A DNA stretch of 64,000 nucleotides, taken from positions 434,001-498,000 of the forward strand of contig NZ_JAINVF010000001.1 of assembly GCF_020400585.1 (NCBI RefSeq), read 5' to 3'. This document shows positions 10,344-19,595 of this stretch, piece by piece. A model generated the notes under the pieces. The model was not told the origin of the DNA and did not search any database. It saw only the letters and a program-made list of their open reading frames with translations. The stretch is from Streptomyces sp. NK08204 (GTDB lineage: Bacteria; Actinomycetota; Actinomycetes; Streptomycetales; Streptomycetaceae). The position numbers were made by a program, and so were the translations under genes. Numbering within the stretch: the stretch's first letter is position 1; every line of letters begins with the position of its first letter.

Positions 10344-11207
10344 TCAGATCCGCCTCTCGTACCGGCGGCGCAGCCAGAACACGCCGCCCGCGATCACGGC
10401 CGAGCTCACGAGCCCGCCGCCGATCGCCATGTCGGTCGGGGTGGCACCGGTGGCGGTGCCGCCGCCGACCCCGCCGTTGACGCCGCCGAGGACGGTGAAG
10501 GCCGCCGGCCTGGTCAGGCTCCGGTCGTCGCAGTGGACCGTGATGTCGTACGGGCCGGGACGGGCGTCCCGGTCGACGGTGGCGACGCCTCGTGAGAGGT
10601 CGCCGCGGAACGGGGCCAGCTGGGTGGTGTGGAAGGCGCGTGAGGTCATGACGCCGCCGCGGCAGCCGTTCACGGTGACCGAGAGCCGGCCGCCGCCGGC
10701 GATCACGCGGGGTTCGGGGACGATGTTGCGCAGGCCCTCGCCCCTGCCGCCACCGTCGTCACCGCCGCCGAAGTCGCCACCACTCCCGCCCGACTCGCCA
10801 CCACGCCCACCTGACTCGCCACCGCGCCCGCCCGACTCGTCACCACGCCCGCCGGCCTCGTCTCCCCGGCCGCGGTTCCAGGACCCGTCTTCACGCCCGA
10901 AGTCATCACCCCTGCCCCGGTCCCCGAAGTCCTCGTCCATGCCTCCGTCGCCGAAATCGTCTTCTCTGCCCCGGTTACCGGACTCGTCGCCACGACCGGA
11001 GTTGTCGCCCCGTCCCCGGCCGAAGGCGCCGGTGCCGCTGATGCGACCGGTGAAGGTGCCGGTGATGGTGCCGCTCTCCGGGCTGACCCCCGTGTTGCGG
11101 CCCGGGCCGCCCCCGTTGCCCATGCCGTCCGCGACGGCCACAGGGGCGGCGAACCCGAGCACGGCGACCGCGGCGCACGCTGCTGCCAGAGCGCGTTGGT
11201 TTCGCAT
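10344..11207 (-). CDS. Secreted Gly/Arg/Asp/Ser-repeat surface protein with C-terminal anchor
   Basis: 287 residues: a Sec signal ending VAVADG (cleavage about residue 27), a low-complexity region (about 55-155) of repeated GRGDES, GGRGGES and GDFGG units, a compact domain with two cysteines (VNGCRGG and VHCDDRS) and a closing hydrophobic helix with tail RRRYERRI. The tail looks like a sortase-substrate tripartite end, but no LPXTG or LAXTG precedes it. ATG 11207 has GGAGG upstream. It diverges from a class F sortase gene, which makes it a candidate partner. Confidence 0.75.
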   Translation of the reverse strand: MRNQRALAAACAAVAVLGFAAPVAVADGMGNGGGPGRNTGVSPESGTITGTFTGRISGTGAFGRGRGDNSGRGDESGNRGREDDFGDGGMDEDFGDRGRGDDFGREDGSWNRGRGDEAGGRGDESGGRGGESGGRGGESGGSGGDFGGGDDGGGRGEGLRNIVPEPRVIAGGGRLSVTVNGCRGGVMTSRAFHTTQLAPFRGDLSRGVATVDRDARPGPYDITVHCDDRSLTRPAAFTVLGGVNGGVGGGTATGATPTDMAIGGGLVSSAVIAGGVFWLRRRYERRI

Positions 11208-11538
11208 GTGTTCCTCCGCGGGAGGCGCCCGGGTCCTGTTCCCGGTCGATCGGCGAGAAAACACCTCCCGGAAAGACCCTCGGACTCCCGGAACACGCCC
11301 GCATGTCGAGAATGGTCCGTCCTGGTGATCCGACACACCCTCAGAAAACCACACAATCGGATATTGCTGCAGGTCACGGACCGTCAGAAAAAAACTCGGA
11401 ACGGCAACTCGGATGGCGCACCCGGAAGGCGCCGGGCCACCCGTTCGCGCGTCGGCCCGTCGCCCGCCGCGCGCCCGGGACTTAGCGTTTTCCCATGCGC
11501 GACCCACGTGGCGACGGCCACGTCGAGAGGGGTGACGA

Positions 11539-12210
11539 ATGCTGGCGTCCGAACTTTTCGAGCTTGCCGAAGAGGAGGAACGGCGCAGGAAGCGCGCCCC
11601 ATGGGGCGTTATAGCGCTTGTCCTGCTGACCGGCCTGGCGCTCATTCGGAACGGTTCGGGGGAGTTCGACATCGGCCCGCCGCAGCCCGCGTCGGCGGCG
11701 GCCCCGGACAGCCGCAGGGCCCCGGCCGTCTTCTCCACGGCCCCCGCCTCGCTGCCGTTCTCCGCGGTCGACCGGGTCCGGATCCCCTCGATCCGGGTCG
11801 ACGCCCCGGTCATGCCCGTCGGCCTGGACACGGACGGCTGGGTGAGCGCGCCGCCGCCGGACAACCCGAATCTCGCGGGCTGGTTCACCGGCGCGGTCTC
11901 CCCCGGCGAAAAGGGCACCGCCGTCGTCGTCGGCCACGTCGACAACAGACAGGGCCCCGCCGTGTTCTACGGCCTCGGGGCCCTGCAGAAGGGGAACCGG
12001 ATCGACATCCTGCGCAAGGACGGGAAGACCGCGGTGTTCGAGGTCTACGGAGTCGAGGTCTTCTCGAAGAGCAGTTTCCCCGGCGACCGTGTGTACGGCT
12101 CCAAAGGCGCACCGGAGTTGCGGGTCATCACCTGCGGCGGCGGTTTTTCGAAGCAGAACGGCTACGACGGCAATGTCGTCGCCTTCGCCCGTCTGGTCGG
12201 GGTCGGCTGA
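11539..12210 (+). CDS. Class F sortase
   Basis: A 223-residue membrane-bound transpeptidase. One N-terminal helix (about 21-38) is followed by a sortase beta-barrel with the catalytic triad visible: His133 in VVVGHVDN, Cys199 in VITCGG and Arg218 in VAFARL. Sequence and size fit actinobacterial class F enzymes, which attach or process surface proteins. ATG 11539 follows GAGAGGGG. The surface proteins encoded at 8863 and 10344 are the nearest possible clients, although neither has a classical sorting motif. Confidence 0.88.
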   Translation: MLASELFELAEEEERRRKRAPWGVIALVLLTGLALIRNGSGEFDIGPPQPASAAAPDSRRAPAVFSTAPASLPFSAVDRVRIPSIRVDAPVMPVGLDTDGWVSAPPPDNPNLAGWFTGAVSPGEKGTAVVVGHVDNRQGPAVFYGLGALQKGNRIDILRKDGKTAVFEVYGVEVFSKSSFPGDRVYGSKGAPELRVITCGGGFSKQNGYDGNVVAFARLVGVG

Positions 12211-12223
12211 GTGCCGTGGCCGG

Positions 12224-12239
12224 ACGGGCGTCGGCCCGT
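12224..12239. terminator. Weak shared hairpin terminator
   Basis: ACGGGC (12224-12229) and GCCCGT (12234-12239) with a 4-nt loop lie in the 38-nt convergent gap between the sortase and deacetylase genes. Confidence 0.4.
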
Positions 12240-12248
12240 GCGGACCGC

Positions 12249-13085
12249 TCAGGCCAGGCGTCTGCGCGGCACGGTGAGGTGATAGCCGGAGTCGAGGAGA
12301 TAGGGCAGGTACTCGCGGATCGCTTCGACGCTCTGCGAACGGTCGCCCCCGGCGTCGTGGGAGAGCACCACGACACCGGGGGCGGCGCCGCTCTCCACCC
12401 GGTCGACGATGGTGCTCGTGCCGGGGACCGTCCAGTCGGTGGTGTCGACGGTCCACGCCATCGGCTCCATGCCCATCTCGGCGCCCAGTTGGAAGGCGGC
12501 GCGGTTCCAGGCGCCGTAGGGGGCGCGGAACCACTGGGGCCGCTCGCCGTAGGTGTCCTCGATCGCATCGCTGGTCCGTTCCATCTCGGAGCGGATCTCC
12601 TTGCGCTTGAGGGTGGTCAGCAGTGGATGTGTCCAGGTGTGGTTGCCGACGACGTGTCCCTCGTCGGCCATCCGGGCCACCAGTTTCTTGTTTGCGACGA
12701 CGCACTCGCCGCACACGAAGAACATCGCCCGCACCCCGTACGTGGCGAGGGTGTCCAGGATGTGCGGGGTGTAGTCCGGGTGGGGACCGTCGTCGAAGGT
12801 CAGCATCATGTGCCGGCCGCGTCCGGAGATCCCCAGGATGGGTGCCCTGCGGACCTTCAGCCGGTGCGGCACGGTGCGCGGCGGGCCGTATCCGGTCAGG
12901 GGCTGGAGTCGGAAGGCGGAGGGCTTGAGCGCCTGGCGGGCCTGTGGTCCGGCGACGGGGGCGGCTCTGCGGGCGGTCTCCTCGCCGCCGCCGGCCATGA
13001 CGACCGAGGCGGTCCCGGCGGCCCCCAGCGTGGCGGCACCGGCCAGCAGCATGCGCCGGCGCGTGAACAAGTGATCCTTCTGCAT
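12249..13085 (-). CDS. Exported polysaccharide deacetylase (CE4)
   Basis: 278 residues with a twin-arginine-like signal (TRRRMLLAGAA). The NodB-type catalytic domain has all CE4 motifs: TFDDG (Asp98/Asp99), the metal histidines H149 and H153 in NHTWTHP, RAPYGAWN, DTTDWT, and LSHDAGG near the end. It should remove acetyl groups from an N-acetylated cell-wall glycan such as peptidoglycan or chitin-like polymer. ATG 13085 is the natural start. Converges with the sortase gene and sits in the envelope block. Confidence 0.9.
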   Translation of the reverse strand: MQKDHLFTRRRMLLAGAATLGAAGTASVVMAGGGEETARRAAPVAGPQARQALKPSAFRLQPLTGYGPPRTVPHRLKVRRAPILGISGRGRHMMLTFDDGPHPDYTPHILDTLATYGVRAMFFVCGECVVANKKLVARMADEGHVVGNHTWTHPLLTTLKRKEIRSEMERTSDAIEDTYGERPQWFRAPYGAWNRAAFQLGAEMGMEPMAWTVDTTDWTVPGTSTIVDRVESGAAPGVVVLSHDAGGDRSQSVEAIREYLPYLLDSGYHLTVPRRRLA

Positions 13086-13187
13086 GACCCATCAGTCGCC
13101 GCGCCCGGCGCCCGGCACACCCACAATGGCACCGGTGCGGCGGCGGAACTACCCGGTCGGACCAGTGCGTGAAGGCCTCCGCGGCGG

Positions 13188-16100
13188 TCAGCGGCGGCGC
13201 ACCAGCGGGAAGGGCAGCGTCTCGCGGATCGTCAGGCCGGTGAGGAACATGACCGTGCGGTCCACGCCGATACCGAGCCCACCGGTCGGGGGCATCGCGT
13301 ATTCGAGGGCGTCGAGGAAGTCCTCGTCCAGTTCCATGGCCTCGGGGTCGCCGCCGGCGGCCAGCAGGGACTGTTCGGTGAGGCGGCGGCGCTGTTCGAC
13401 GGGGTCGGTCAGTTCGGAGTAGGCGGTGCCGAGTTCGGTGCCGAAGGCGACGAGGTCCCAGCGTTCGGCGAGCCGCGGGTCGGTGCGGTGCTGCCGGGTC
13501 AGCGGGGACACCTCGGTGGGGAAGTCCTTGTAGAAGGTGGGCCGTCCGGTCCGCTCCTCGACCAGGCGTTCGTACATCTCGAGGACCACGTCGCCGGGCG
13601 TGTCGTCGGGGGTGTACGGCACGCCGGCCCGGTCGCACAGCCGGTGCAGCCGCAACAGTTCGGTACCGGGGCCGATCTCCTCCCCCAGGGCCTCGGAGAT
13701 CGCGCCGTGGACCGTCCGCACCGGCCAGTCGCCGGAGATGTCGTACTCCTTGCCGTCCTTGCGGGCGACCGGGGTGCCGAACGCGGCGGTCGCCGCGCCC
13801 TGGATCAGTTCCCGGGTCAGGTCGAGCATCACGGTGTAGTCGGCGTGCGCCTGGTAGGCCTCCAGCATCGTGAACTCGGGGTTGTGTTTGTAGGAGACGC
13901 CTTCGTTGCGGAAGGTGCGGCCCATTTCGAAGACCTTCTCCAGACCGCCGACGCACAGCCGCTTCAGGTACAGCTCGGGGGCGATGCGCAGGTACAGGTC
14001 GAGGTCGTAGGCGTTGATGTGGGTGGTGAAGGGCCGGGCGTTGGCGCCGCCGTGGATCTGCTGGAGCATCGGGGTCTCGACCTCCAGGTAGCCGCGGTCC
14101 AGCAGGCCCTGGCGCAGGGCCTGTACAGCGGTGGAGCGGATGCGGACGACGGCGCGGGCGTCGGGGCTGGTGACCAGGTCGAGGTAGCGGCGGCGGACCT
14201 TGGCCTCGGGGTCGGTCAGCCCACGGCGCTTGTCCGGCAGTGGGCGCAGGCACTTGCCGGTGAGCTGCCAGGAGGTGACGAAGACGGTGGGTTCGCCCTG
14301 GTCGCTCAGGCCCGCGTGGCCGGTGACGGTGATGTGGTCGCCGATGTCGGTGTCGGCGGTGAACCGGTCGAGCGCGGGCCCGGCGCCGTCCCGGGTGAGG
14401 GCGATCTGGTGGTCGCCGGACCAGTCGCGCAGCACGGCGAAGACGATGCCGCCGAAGTCGCGGACCAGCATGACGCGCCCGGCGACGGTGACAGTACGGC
14501 CCTGCGGGACCTCGGCGAGGACGTGGCTGGGGGCGGGCACCCCGACGGGGTAGGGGTCGGTGCCGGCGGCGCGCAGCCGGTCGAGTCTGCGGTGCCGGAC
14601 ACGGACCTGGTCGGACAGTTCCGCGCCCGGGGCGGCGGGCCCGGCCTCCTCCGCTCCGCCGAGGCCGAGCGCCCTCGGAGCCGGCAGGCCCTGCGCGGTG
14701 AAGGGCCGCTGCCCCGTCGTCGCGTGTCCCTTTCCCCAGAGTTTGCGCAGCGACGGTACGGACACGAAGCCCTCGGCGATGCCGGAGGCGAGGCCGATAC
14801 GGGCGAGGGAGGCGGTCTCGCCGTAGCAGATGAAGCGCGGATACCACTCGGGGTGGTACTTGGCGTTGGACCGGTACAGGGCCTCGAGTTGCCACCAGCG
14901 GGAGAAGAACAGCAGCAGACGGCGCCAGAGTCTGAGGACCGGTCCGGCGCCGATGCGGGCGCCCTCCTCGAAGACGGACCGGAAGACGGCGAAGTTCAGC
15001 GAGATCCGGTGGATGCCCAGTTTCGGCGCGGCGGCGCACAGTTCGGTGACCATGAACTCCATCACGCCGTTCGGAGCGGTGCGGTCTCGGCGCATCAGGT
15101 CCAGGGAGACGCCGTCGGTGCCCCAGGGCACGAAGGAGAGCAGCGCGAGGAGCCTGCCGTCCTCGTTGAGCGCCTCCACGAGCAGACAGTCGCTGTCGGC
15201 GGGGTCGCCGAGCCGGTCCAGGGCCATGGAGAACCCGCGCTCGGTCTCGGTGTCGCGCCAGGCGTCGGCCTTGTCGACGATCTCCTCCATCTCGCGGTCG
15301 GTGAGGTTCGCGTGGCGGCGGATGCGGCAGGTGACGCCGGTGCGTCGGACGCGGTGCACGGCCTGCCGGGTGACGCGCATGTCCCGGCCGCCGAGATCGA
15401 ACCCGGGGACGTGCAGGATCGCTTCGTCGCCGAGTTGCAGGGCGCCGAGTCCGGCGCGGGCAAAGGCGCGGGCGCCGTCCTCGGAGGCGCCCATCACCGC
15501 GGGCGCCCAGGCGTAGCGGCGGGCCAGGTCCAGCCAGGCGGCGATGGCGTGCGGCCAGGCCTCCGGGTCGCCCACGGGGTCGCCGCTGGCCAGGCACACG
15601 CCGGCCTCGACGCGGTAGGTGACGGCGGCCTTGCCGCTGGGCGAGAAGACGACGGCCTTGTCGCGCCGGGTGGCGAAGTAGCCGAGCGAGTCCCGCTCGC
15701 CGTACGCCGCCAGCAGGGCGCGGATGCGGGCCTCCTCGTCGCCGTGCAGGGCGGCCTCCAGCCGCTGGGAACGGAACAGCGCGGCGGCGGCGTTGAGCAG
15801 GGCGAGGGCGCCGAGCAGGCCGAGCACGAAGGTGACGCGGCGCGGCGGGCGGCCGTCGAAGGAGCTGTTGGAGACGAGGCCGCCGCAGACCCGGTCGGCC
15901 GCCCAGGCCAGGTGCTGGCTCTCGGGCAGTGTGCCCGGGAACAGGATGACCAGGCCCCAGCCCAGCAGGATCGCGACGACGAGACCGCCGAGCAGGACGG
16001 CCAGCGCGCGCCACAGGGCCCCGCGGCGGGAGGCGGCGTAGAACTCGCGGCGGGCCACCACCAGCAGGACCAGCAGCAGTGCGCAGAGCACCAGCGAGGG

Positions 16101-16466
16101 CAGCGACTCGGCGTACAGGCCGAGCGCCACGCCGAGGGCGTCGCTGAGGACCAGCAGGCCGAGATAGACGACGACCAGCCACCAGGCGACCTTCTTGCGG
16201 GCGGCGATGGCAGCGGCCAGCAGGAACAGGAAGACGGCGTAGGCCAGATTGGCGCTGATGGGGATGAGCAGTTGGTCGAGGACGCGGACCGCTGGCCGCA
16301 GCAGGCGGCGCAGCGGCGCGATGAACGCGAGCAGGGCGCACAGCAGACCGAGCGCGGCGAAGAAGCCCGCGAAGGCCCCCGGCACCCGGCCGAGCCACCC
16401 GCCGCCGGGCGGCCGTACCGGGGCCGTGGCGCCCCTCCGTGCGGCGGGCTCCGCGGTGGCAGTCAT
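13188..16466 (-). CDS. lysX: Bifunctional lysyl-tRNA synthetase / lysylphosphatidylglycerol synthase
   Basis: 1,092 residues, like mycobacterial LysX. The N-terminal quarter has about six or seven membrane helices, the middle is an MprF-type DUF2156 acyltransferase-fold domain ([33 protein letters not shown]), and the C-terminal part is a class II LysRS with OB fold ([15 protein letters not shown]) and motif 2 ([20 protein letters not shown]), ending GLGIGVDR. It charges tRNA and transfers lysine to phosphatidylglycerol, making the membrane less negative and more peptide-resistant. ATG 16466 begins the conserved N-terminus; the frame runs further upstream into repetitive DNA. Fits the local envelope theme. 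Confidence 0.92.
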   Translation of the reverse strand: MTATAEPAARRGATAPVRPPGGGWLGRVPGAFAGFFAALGLLCALLAFIAPLRRLLRPAVRVLDQLLIPISANLAYAVFLFLLAAAIAARKKVAWWLVVVYLGLLVLSDALGVALGLYAESLPSLVLCALLLVLLVVARREFYAASRRGALWRALAVLLGGLVVAILLGWGLVILFPGTLPESQHLAWAADRVCGGLVSNSSFDGRPPRRVTFVLGLLGALALLNAAAALFRSQRLEAALHGDEEARIRALLAAYGERDSLGYFATRRDKAVVFSPSGKAAVTYRVEAGVCLASGDPVGDPEAWPHAIAAWLDLARRYAWAPAVMGASEDGARAFARAGLGALQLGDEAILHVPGFDLGGRDMRVTRQAVHRVRRTGVTCRIRRHANLTDREMEEIVDKADAWRDTETERGFSMALDRLGDPADSDCLLVEALNEDGRLLALLSFVPWGTDGVSLDLMRRDRTAPNGVMEFMVTELCAAAPKLGIHRISLNFAVFRSVFEEGARIGAGPVLRLWRRLLLFFSRWWQLEALYRSNAKYHPEWYPRFICYGETASLARIGLASGIAEGFVSVPSLRKLWGKGHATTGQRPFTAQGLPAPRALGLGGAEEAGPAAPGAELSDQVRVRHRRLDRLRAAGTDPYPVGVPAPSHVLAEVPQGRTVTVAGRVMLVRDFGGIVFAVLRDWSGDHQIALTRDGAGPALDRFTADTDIGDHITVTGHAGLSDQGEPTVFVTSWQLTGKCLRPLPDKRRGLTDPEAKVRRRYLDLVTSPDARAVVRIRSTAVQALRQGLLDRGYLEVETPMLQQIHGGANARPFTTHINAYDLDLYLRIAPELYLKRLCVGGLEKVFEMGRTFRNEGVSYKHNPEFTMLEAYQAHADYTVMLDLTRELIQGAATAAFGTPVARKDGKEYDISGDWPVRTVHGAISEALGEEIGPGTELLRLHRLCDRAGVPYTPDDTPGDVVLEMYERLVEERTGRPTFYKDFPTEVSPLTRQHRTDPRLAERWDLVAFGTELGTAYSELTDPVEQRRRLTEQSLLAAGGDPEAMELDEDFLDALEYAMPPTGGLGIGVDRTVMFLTGLTIRETLPFPLVRRR

Positions 16467-16504
16467 GGTTCCGACTGTAGGAAGGGCCCGCACGCCTCGC
16501 CCGT

Positions 16505-16635
16505 CGAGCGGCCCGTCACCGGCCCACCCGCCACCGGCCCACCCGCCACCGGCACACCGACCACCGACCACCGGCCACCGGCACACCGACCACCGACCAC
16601 CGGCACACCGACCACCGACCACCGAGCACCCGCAC
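16505..16635. repeat. Short tandem CACC-rich repeat tract upstream of lysX
   Basis: Degenerate direct repeats built from 'cccaccggccacc' and 'acaccgaccaccgacc' units run for about 130 nt between lysX and the universal stress gene. No gene is apparent in 16467-16951; the repeats open several frames but none has a start site with protein-like composition. Confidence 0.75.
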
Positions 16636-16938
16636 GCCACGCGGGGGCACCGGGCCCGACCGGACACGGGCCCAGGCCCCCGCACCCGCCGACGCGAAAC
16701 CCGCACCACACACGGGAGCACCGGTCCAGCCCGGACACCCCAGCCCACCCCGGCTCCCGGGCGCCCCGTGCCAGAGGAAGGGCCACCGAGGCCACCGGTC
16801 CCGGTCGCGGCCGGACAGGGACCCCGGTCCCGCCGAACGGCCCGCGTCACGCGGGAGCCGCCGGCCCCGGCCGGGCGCAGGCCGCCCGTGGCACCCTCCC
16901 CGGCAGGTCCGGCCGTCCGGCGGAGGGGTGGGTTCCGA

Positions 16939-16944
16939 TAGCCT
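16939..16944 (+). promoter_or_regulatory. Putative -10 of the universal stress gene
   Basis: TAGCCT ends 7 nt before the GTG at 16952, so the transcript could be leaderless. Confidence 0.35.
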
Positions 16945-16951
16945 CGTCGAC

Positions 16952-17422
16952 GTGACGGAGCAGCACGAGCAGCGCTCGCATCAGTTCGAGCTGGGTACGG
17001 ACGGACCGAAGGTCATCCTGGTCGGTATGGACGGGTCCGACTCCTCGCTGCGGGCAGCTGCGTACGCGGCCGGGCTGGCCCGGCGGCAGGGTGCGCTGCT
17101 GGCCGTGGTGTACGTGCAGCCGGTGCTTGTGGCCGGGGCGGCTCTCGGGGCGCCGGTGGCGGACACCACCGACGAGATCGCCGAGGACCTCATCTCGTAC
17201 ATCCGGGAGTCGGCCGAGCGGCTCAAGGGGATGTTCGAGGTGCGCTGGGAGTTCCACACCTTCCGCGGCGACCCCTACAACGGCCTGGTGAAGGCCGCCG
17301 ACGACCTCAAGGCGGACGCGGTGGTCGTGGGCGCCTCGGAGAAGGCGGGTCACCGAATCATCGGCTCGGTGGCGGTCCGGCTGGTGAAGGCGGGACGGTG
17401 GCCGGTGACGGTCGTCCCGTAG
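16952..17422 (+). CDS. Universal stress protein (UspA domain)
   Basis: Single UspA domain of about 156 residues. Strand one ends [12 protein letters not shown], and the ATP-binding-type loop [30 protein letters not shown] has the shape of G-2x-G-9x-G(S/T) with some deviations. Such proteins bind nucleotides and act in stress or dormancy signalling. The GTG at 16952 is preferred because of the TAGCCT hexamer upstream. The GTG at 16928 would place GGAGG too close for a normal ribosome site. Confidence 0.85.
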   Translation: MTEQHEQRSHQFELGTDGPKVILVGMDGSDSSLRAAAYAAGLARRQGALLAVVYVQPVLVAGAALGAPVADTTDEIAEDLISYIRESAERLKGMFEVRWEFHTFRGDPYNGLVKAADDLKADAVVVGASEKAGHRIIGSVAVRLVKAGRWPVTVVP

Positions 17423-18146
17423 GGCACCGCAGCGGCAGCGGGGTCCGAAGGAGCAGGGCTCACGCCGCGGCGGTCGCCGTGCGCGGCTGCGTGAACGCGG
17501 CGGGCAGGAACCCCAGGACGGCCACGGCGAGGCGGTGACGGCCTTGTGCGGCGAGCGACCAGCCGACGACGGTCCGGGCCACCGGGTCGCGTCGGCCGGG
17601 GTCGGATCGAGGCGCTCGGCACGGCGAGGGCCGGGTCGAACAAGCCCGCGCAAGTGATCAGGCCGATTCGTGTGCGGTACTCCGGTGGTGACGGGATCCG
17701 GCGGCGACCGTACCGGGTGGCGATCGGCCGGGCCGGCCGCCTCCCGGCCGAGCCCCTGCACTGCCGGCCGGTCCCGCGGCACACGCTCACCGCCGTTCCG
17801 CTCGGTGACACCCACTCGGCTCGCCGGGGCCCGGATCCGGGTGCCGGGCTCGTCGACGGCCCCGAGCGGGCGGCCTGCCACGCCCTGGCTGCCGAGTTCG
17901 GCCCGGCCGTCGTCTTCCGTGGGCCCCGGTTCCGGCATGGAGGCGCTGCCCAGCACGGGGGCCGACGCCGCCTCGCCGCCCTGCGCGCCCCCTCCCCGCC
18001 CCACCTGCCCGACCGGCCCGAGGCACGACGTGGACGTCTGCCCGGGCCGAGCGTCCGGGGCCGTGCGTGGCGTCTTCCCTGGCGGACGGCCCTGAGCCAT
18101 CATGATCCGCCGTCAGCCGTTTGCTTTCGGCGAAAAGGTGAGGCAT
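17423..18146. other. 724-nt region with no intact gene; possible decayed DUF3293-like gene
   Basis: No frame here has convincing start, codon bias and family identity. On the plus strand (about 17700-17930) the translation contains GLVDGPERAACHALAAEFG, which reminds me of the C-terminal part of DUF3293 proteins, but it continues into arginine-rich nonsense. This may be a gene remnant; it is not annotated as coding. Confidence 0.3.
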
Positions 18147-19571
18147 ATGGCCAGGCTCCGTATGGGTGAAGGAATTCTCCGTCGCAAACCCATTGAGTAC
18201 ATCGAGGAGACCGAGGTCAGCGAGGGCCCTCGCCTGGACCGGTCGCTCGGGCTGTTGCAGCTCACCGCGATCGGCGTGGGCGGCATCATCGGCGCGGGCA
18301 TCTTCACACTCGCCGGCACGGTCGCCAACGGCACGGCCGGACCCGCGGTGCTCGTGTCGTTCCTCGTCGCCGGTGTGGCGAGCGCCTGCGCAGCGCTGTC
18401 GTACGCCGAGTTCGCCGGGCTCATCCCGAAGGCGGGGTCGGCGTACACCTACGGCTATGCGGTGCTCGGCGAGTTCGTGGGCTGGTTCATCGGCTGGGAC
18501 CTGCTGCTGGAGTACACGGCGATCGTGGCGGTGGTCGCGATCGGCATCTCCGGATACTTCAGCTTCCTGGTCGAGGAGATGGGCGCGAACCTGCCGCACT
18601 GGATGCTGGGCGCGCCCGGCACCGGGAACGGGCACCGGATCGACCTGTTCGCGGCGGTGCTGTGCCTGCTGATCGCGTACCTGCTGAACCTGGGCATCCG
18701 CAGCGCGGCCCGCTTCGAGACGTTCGTGGTGGCGCTGAAGGTGCTGGTGGTGCTGCTGGTGATCGGGGCGGGCCTGTTCCACATCGACACCAAGAACTAC
18801 CACCCGTTCTTCCCGTACGGGATCGGCGGCGCGTTCACGGGCGCGGCGACGGTGTTCTTCGCGGTGTTCGGCTACGACGCCATGTCGACGGCGGCCGAGG
18901 AGTCGCGGGACGCGCAGCGGCACATGCCGAGGGCGATCGTCTACTCGCTGGTGATCTCGATGGTGCTGTACGTGGCAGCCTGTCTGGTGCTGACGGGCAT
19001 GCAGGACTACCGGCACATCGACAAGGAGAGCGGCTTCTCCACGGCGTTCAAGTCGGTGGGTCTGACCGGGCTGGCGGACGTGATCGCGGTGGGCGCGATC
19101 ATCGGCATCCTCACCGTGATGTTCACGTTCATGCTGGGCGTGACCCGGGTCTGGTTCTCCATGTCGCGTGACGGGCTGTTGCCGGAGTGGTTCGCGAAGA
19201 CGCACCCGACGCGGCAGGTGCCGAGCCGGGTGACCTGGATCGTCGGCGTGGCCTCCGCCCTCATCGCCGGGTTCGTGCCGATCGGCTCGGCGGCCGAACT
19301 CACCAACATCGGCATTCTGCTGGCGTTCGTGGTGGTGTGCACGGCGGTGATCGTGCTGCGCTACCGGCGGCCGGAGCTGCCGCGCACCTTCCGCACGCCG
19401 TGGATGCCGGTCGTGCCCGCGCTGGGTGCCGTCTTCTCGCTCTGGCTGATCACGTTCCTGCAGTGGGAGACCTGGGTGCGGTTCGCCGTGTGGTTCGGGG
19501 TCGGGTGTGCGATCTACTTCGGGTACTCCTGCAAGCGGTCGGTCCTGGCCGGCCGACAGCCCGCCGAGTGA
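18147..19571 (+). CDS. APC-family amino-acid permease (cationic amino-acid transporter type)
   Basis: 474 residues with about 12 membrane helices. The N-terminal helix has the APC signature (GVGGIIGAGIFTLAG), followed by FAGLIPKAGSAYTYGYAVLGE and, in the middle, FFAVFGYDAMSTAAEESRD, as in the CAT group. It probably imports an amino acid by proton symport. ATG 18147 follows AGGTGAGG; earlier in-frame ATGs at 18102 lack this. Standalone, ending 24 nt before the convergent CapA-like gene. Confidence 0.9.
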   Translation: MARLRMGEGILRRKPIEYIEETEVSEGPRLDRSLGLLQLTAIGVGGIIGAGIFTLAGTVANGTAGPAVLVSFLVAGVASACAALSYAEFAGLIPKAGSAYTYGYAVLGEFVGWFIGWDLLLEYTAIVAVVAIGISGYFSFLVEEMGANLPHWMLGAPGTGNGHRIDLFAAVLCLLIAYLLNLGIRSAARFETFVVALKVLVVLLVIGAGLFHIDTKNYHPFFPYGIGGAFTGAATVFFAVFGYDAMSTAAEESRDAQRHMPRAIVYSLVISMVLYVAACLVLTGMQDYRHIDKESGFSTAFKSVGLTGLADVIAVGAIIGILTVMFTFMLGVTRVWFSMSRDGLLPEWFAKTHPTRQVPSRVTWIVGVASALIAGFVPIGSAAELTNIGILLAFVVVCTAVIVLRYRRPELPRTFRTPWMPVVPALGAVFSLWLITFLQWETWVRFAVWFGVGCAIYFGYSCKRSVLAGRQPAE

Positions 19572-19595
19572 TCGCCGGGGGGTTCGTCAGGGGCT

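Noticed and set aside
11482..16398. 1,638-codon minus-strand frame over the sortase, deacetylase and lysX genes
   Set aside because: Arg/Pro/Ala-rich shadow of lysX in another frame; all conserved motifs lie in the other frames.
13488..16955. 1,155-codon plus-strand frame opposite lysX
   Set aside because: Shadow of a real gene with no motif.
17546..18169. 207-codon plus-strand frame before the permease
   Set aside because: Mostly Arg/Gly/Pro with no start signal; it overlaps the permease start. Mentioned only as possible decay.
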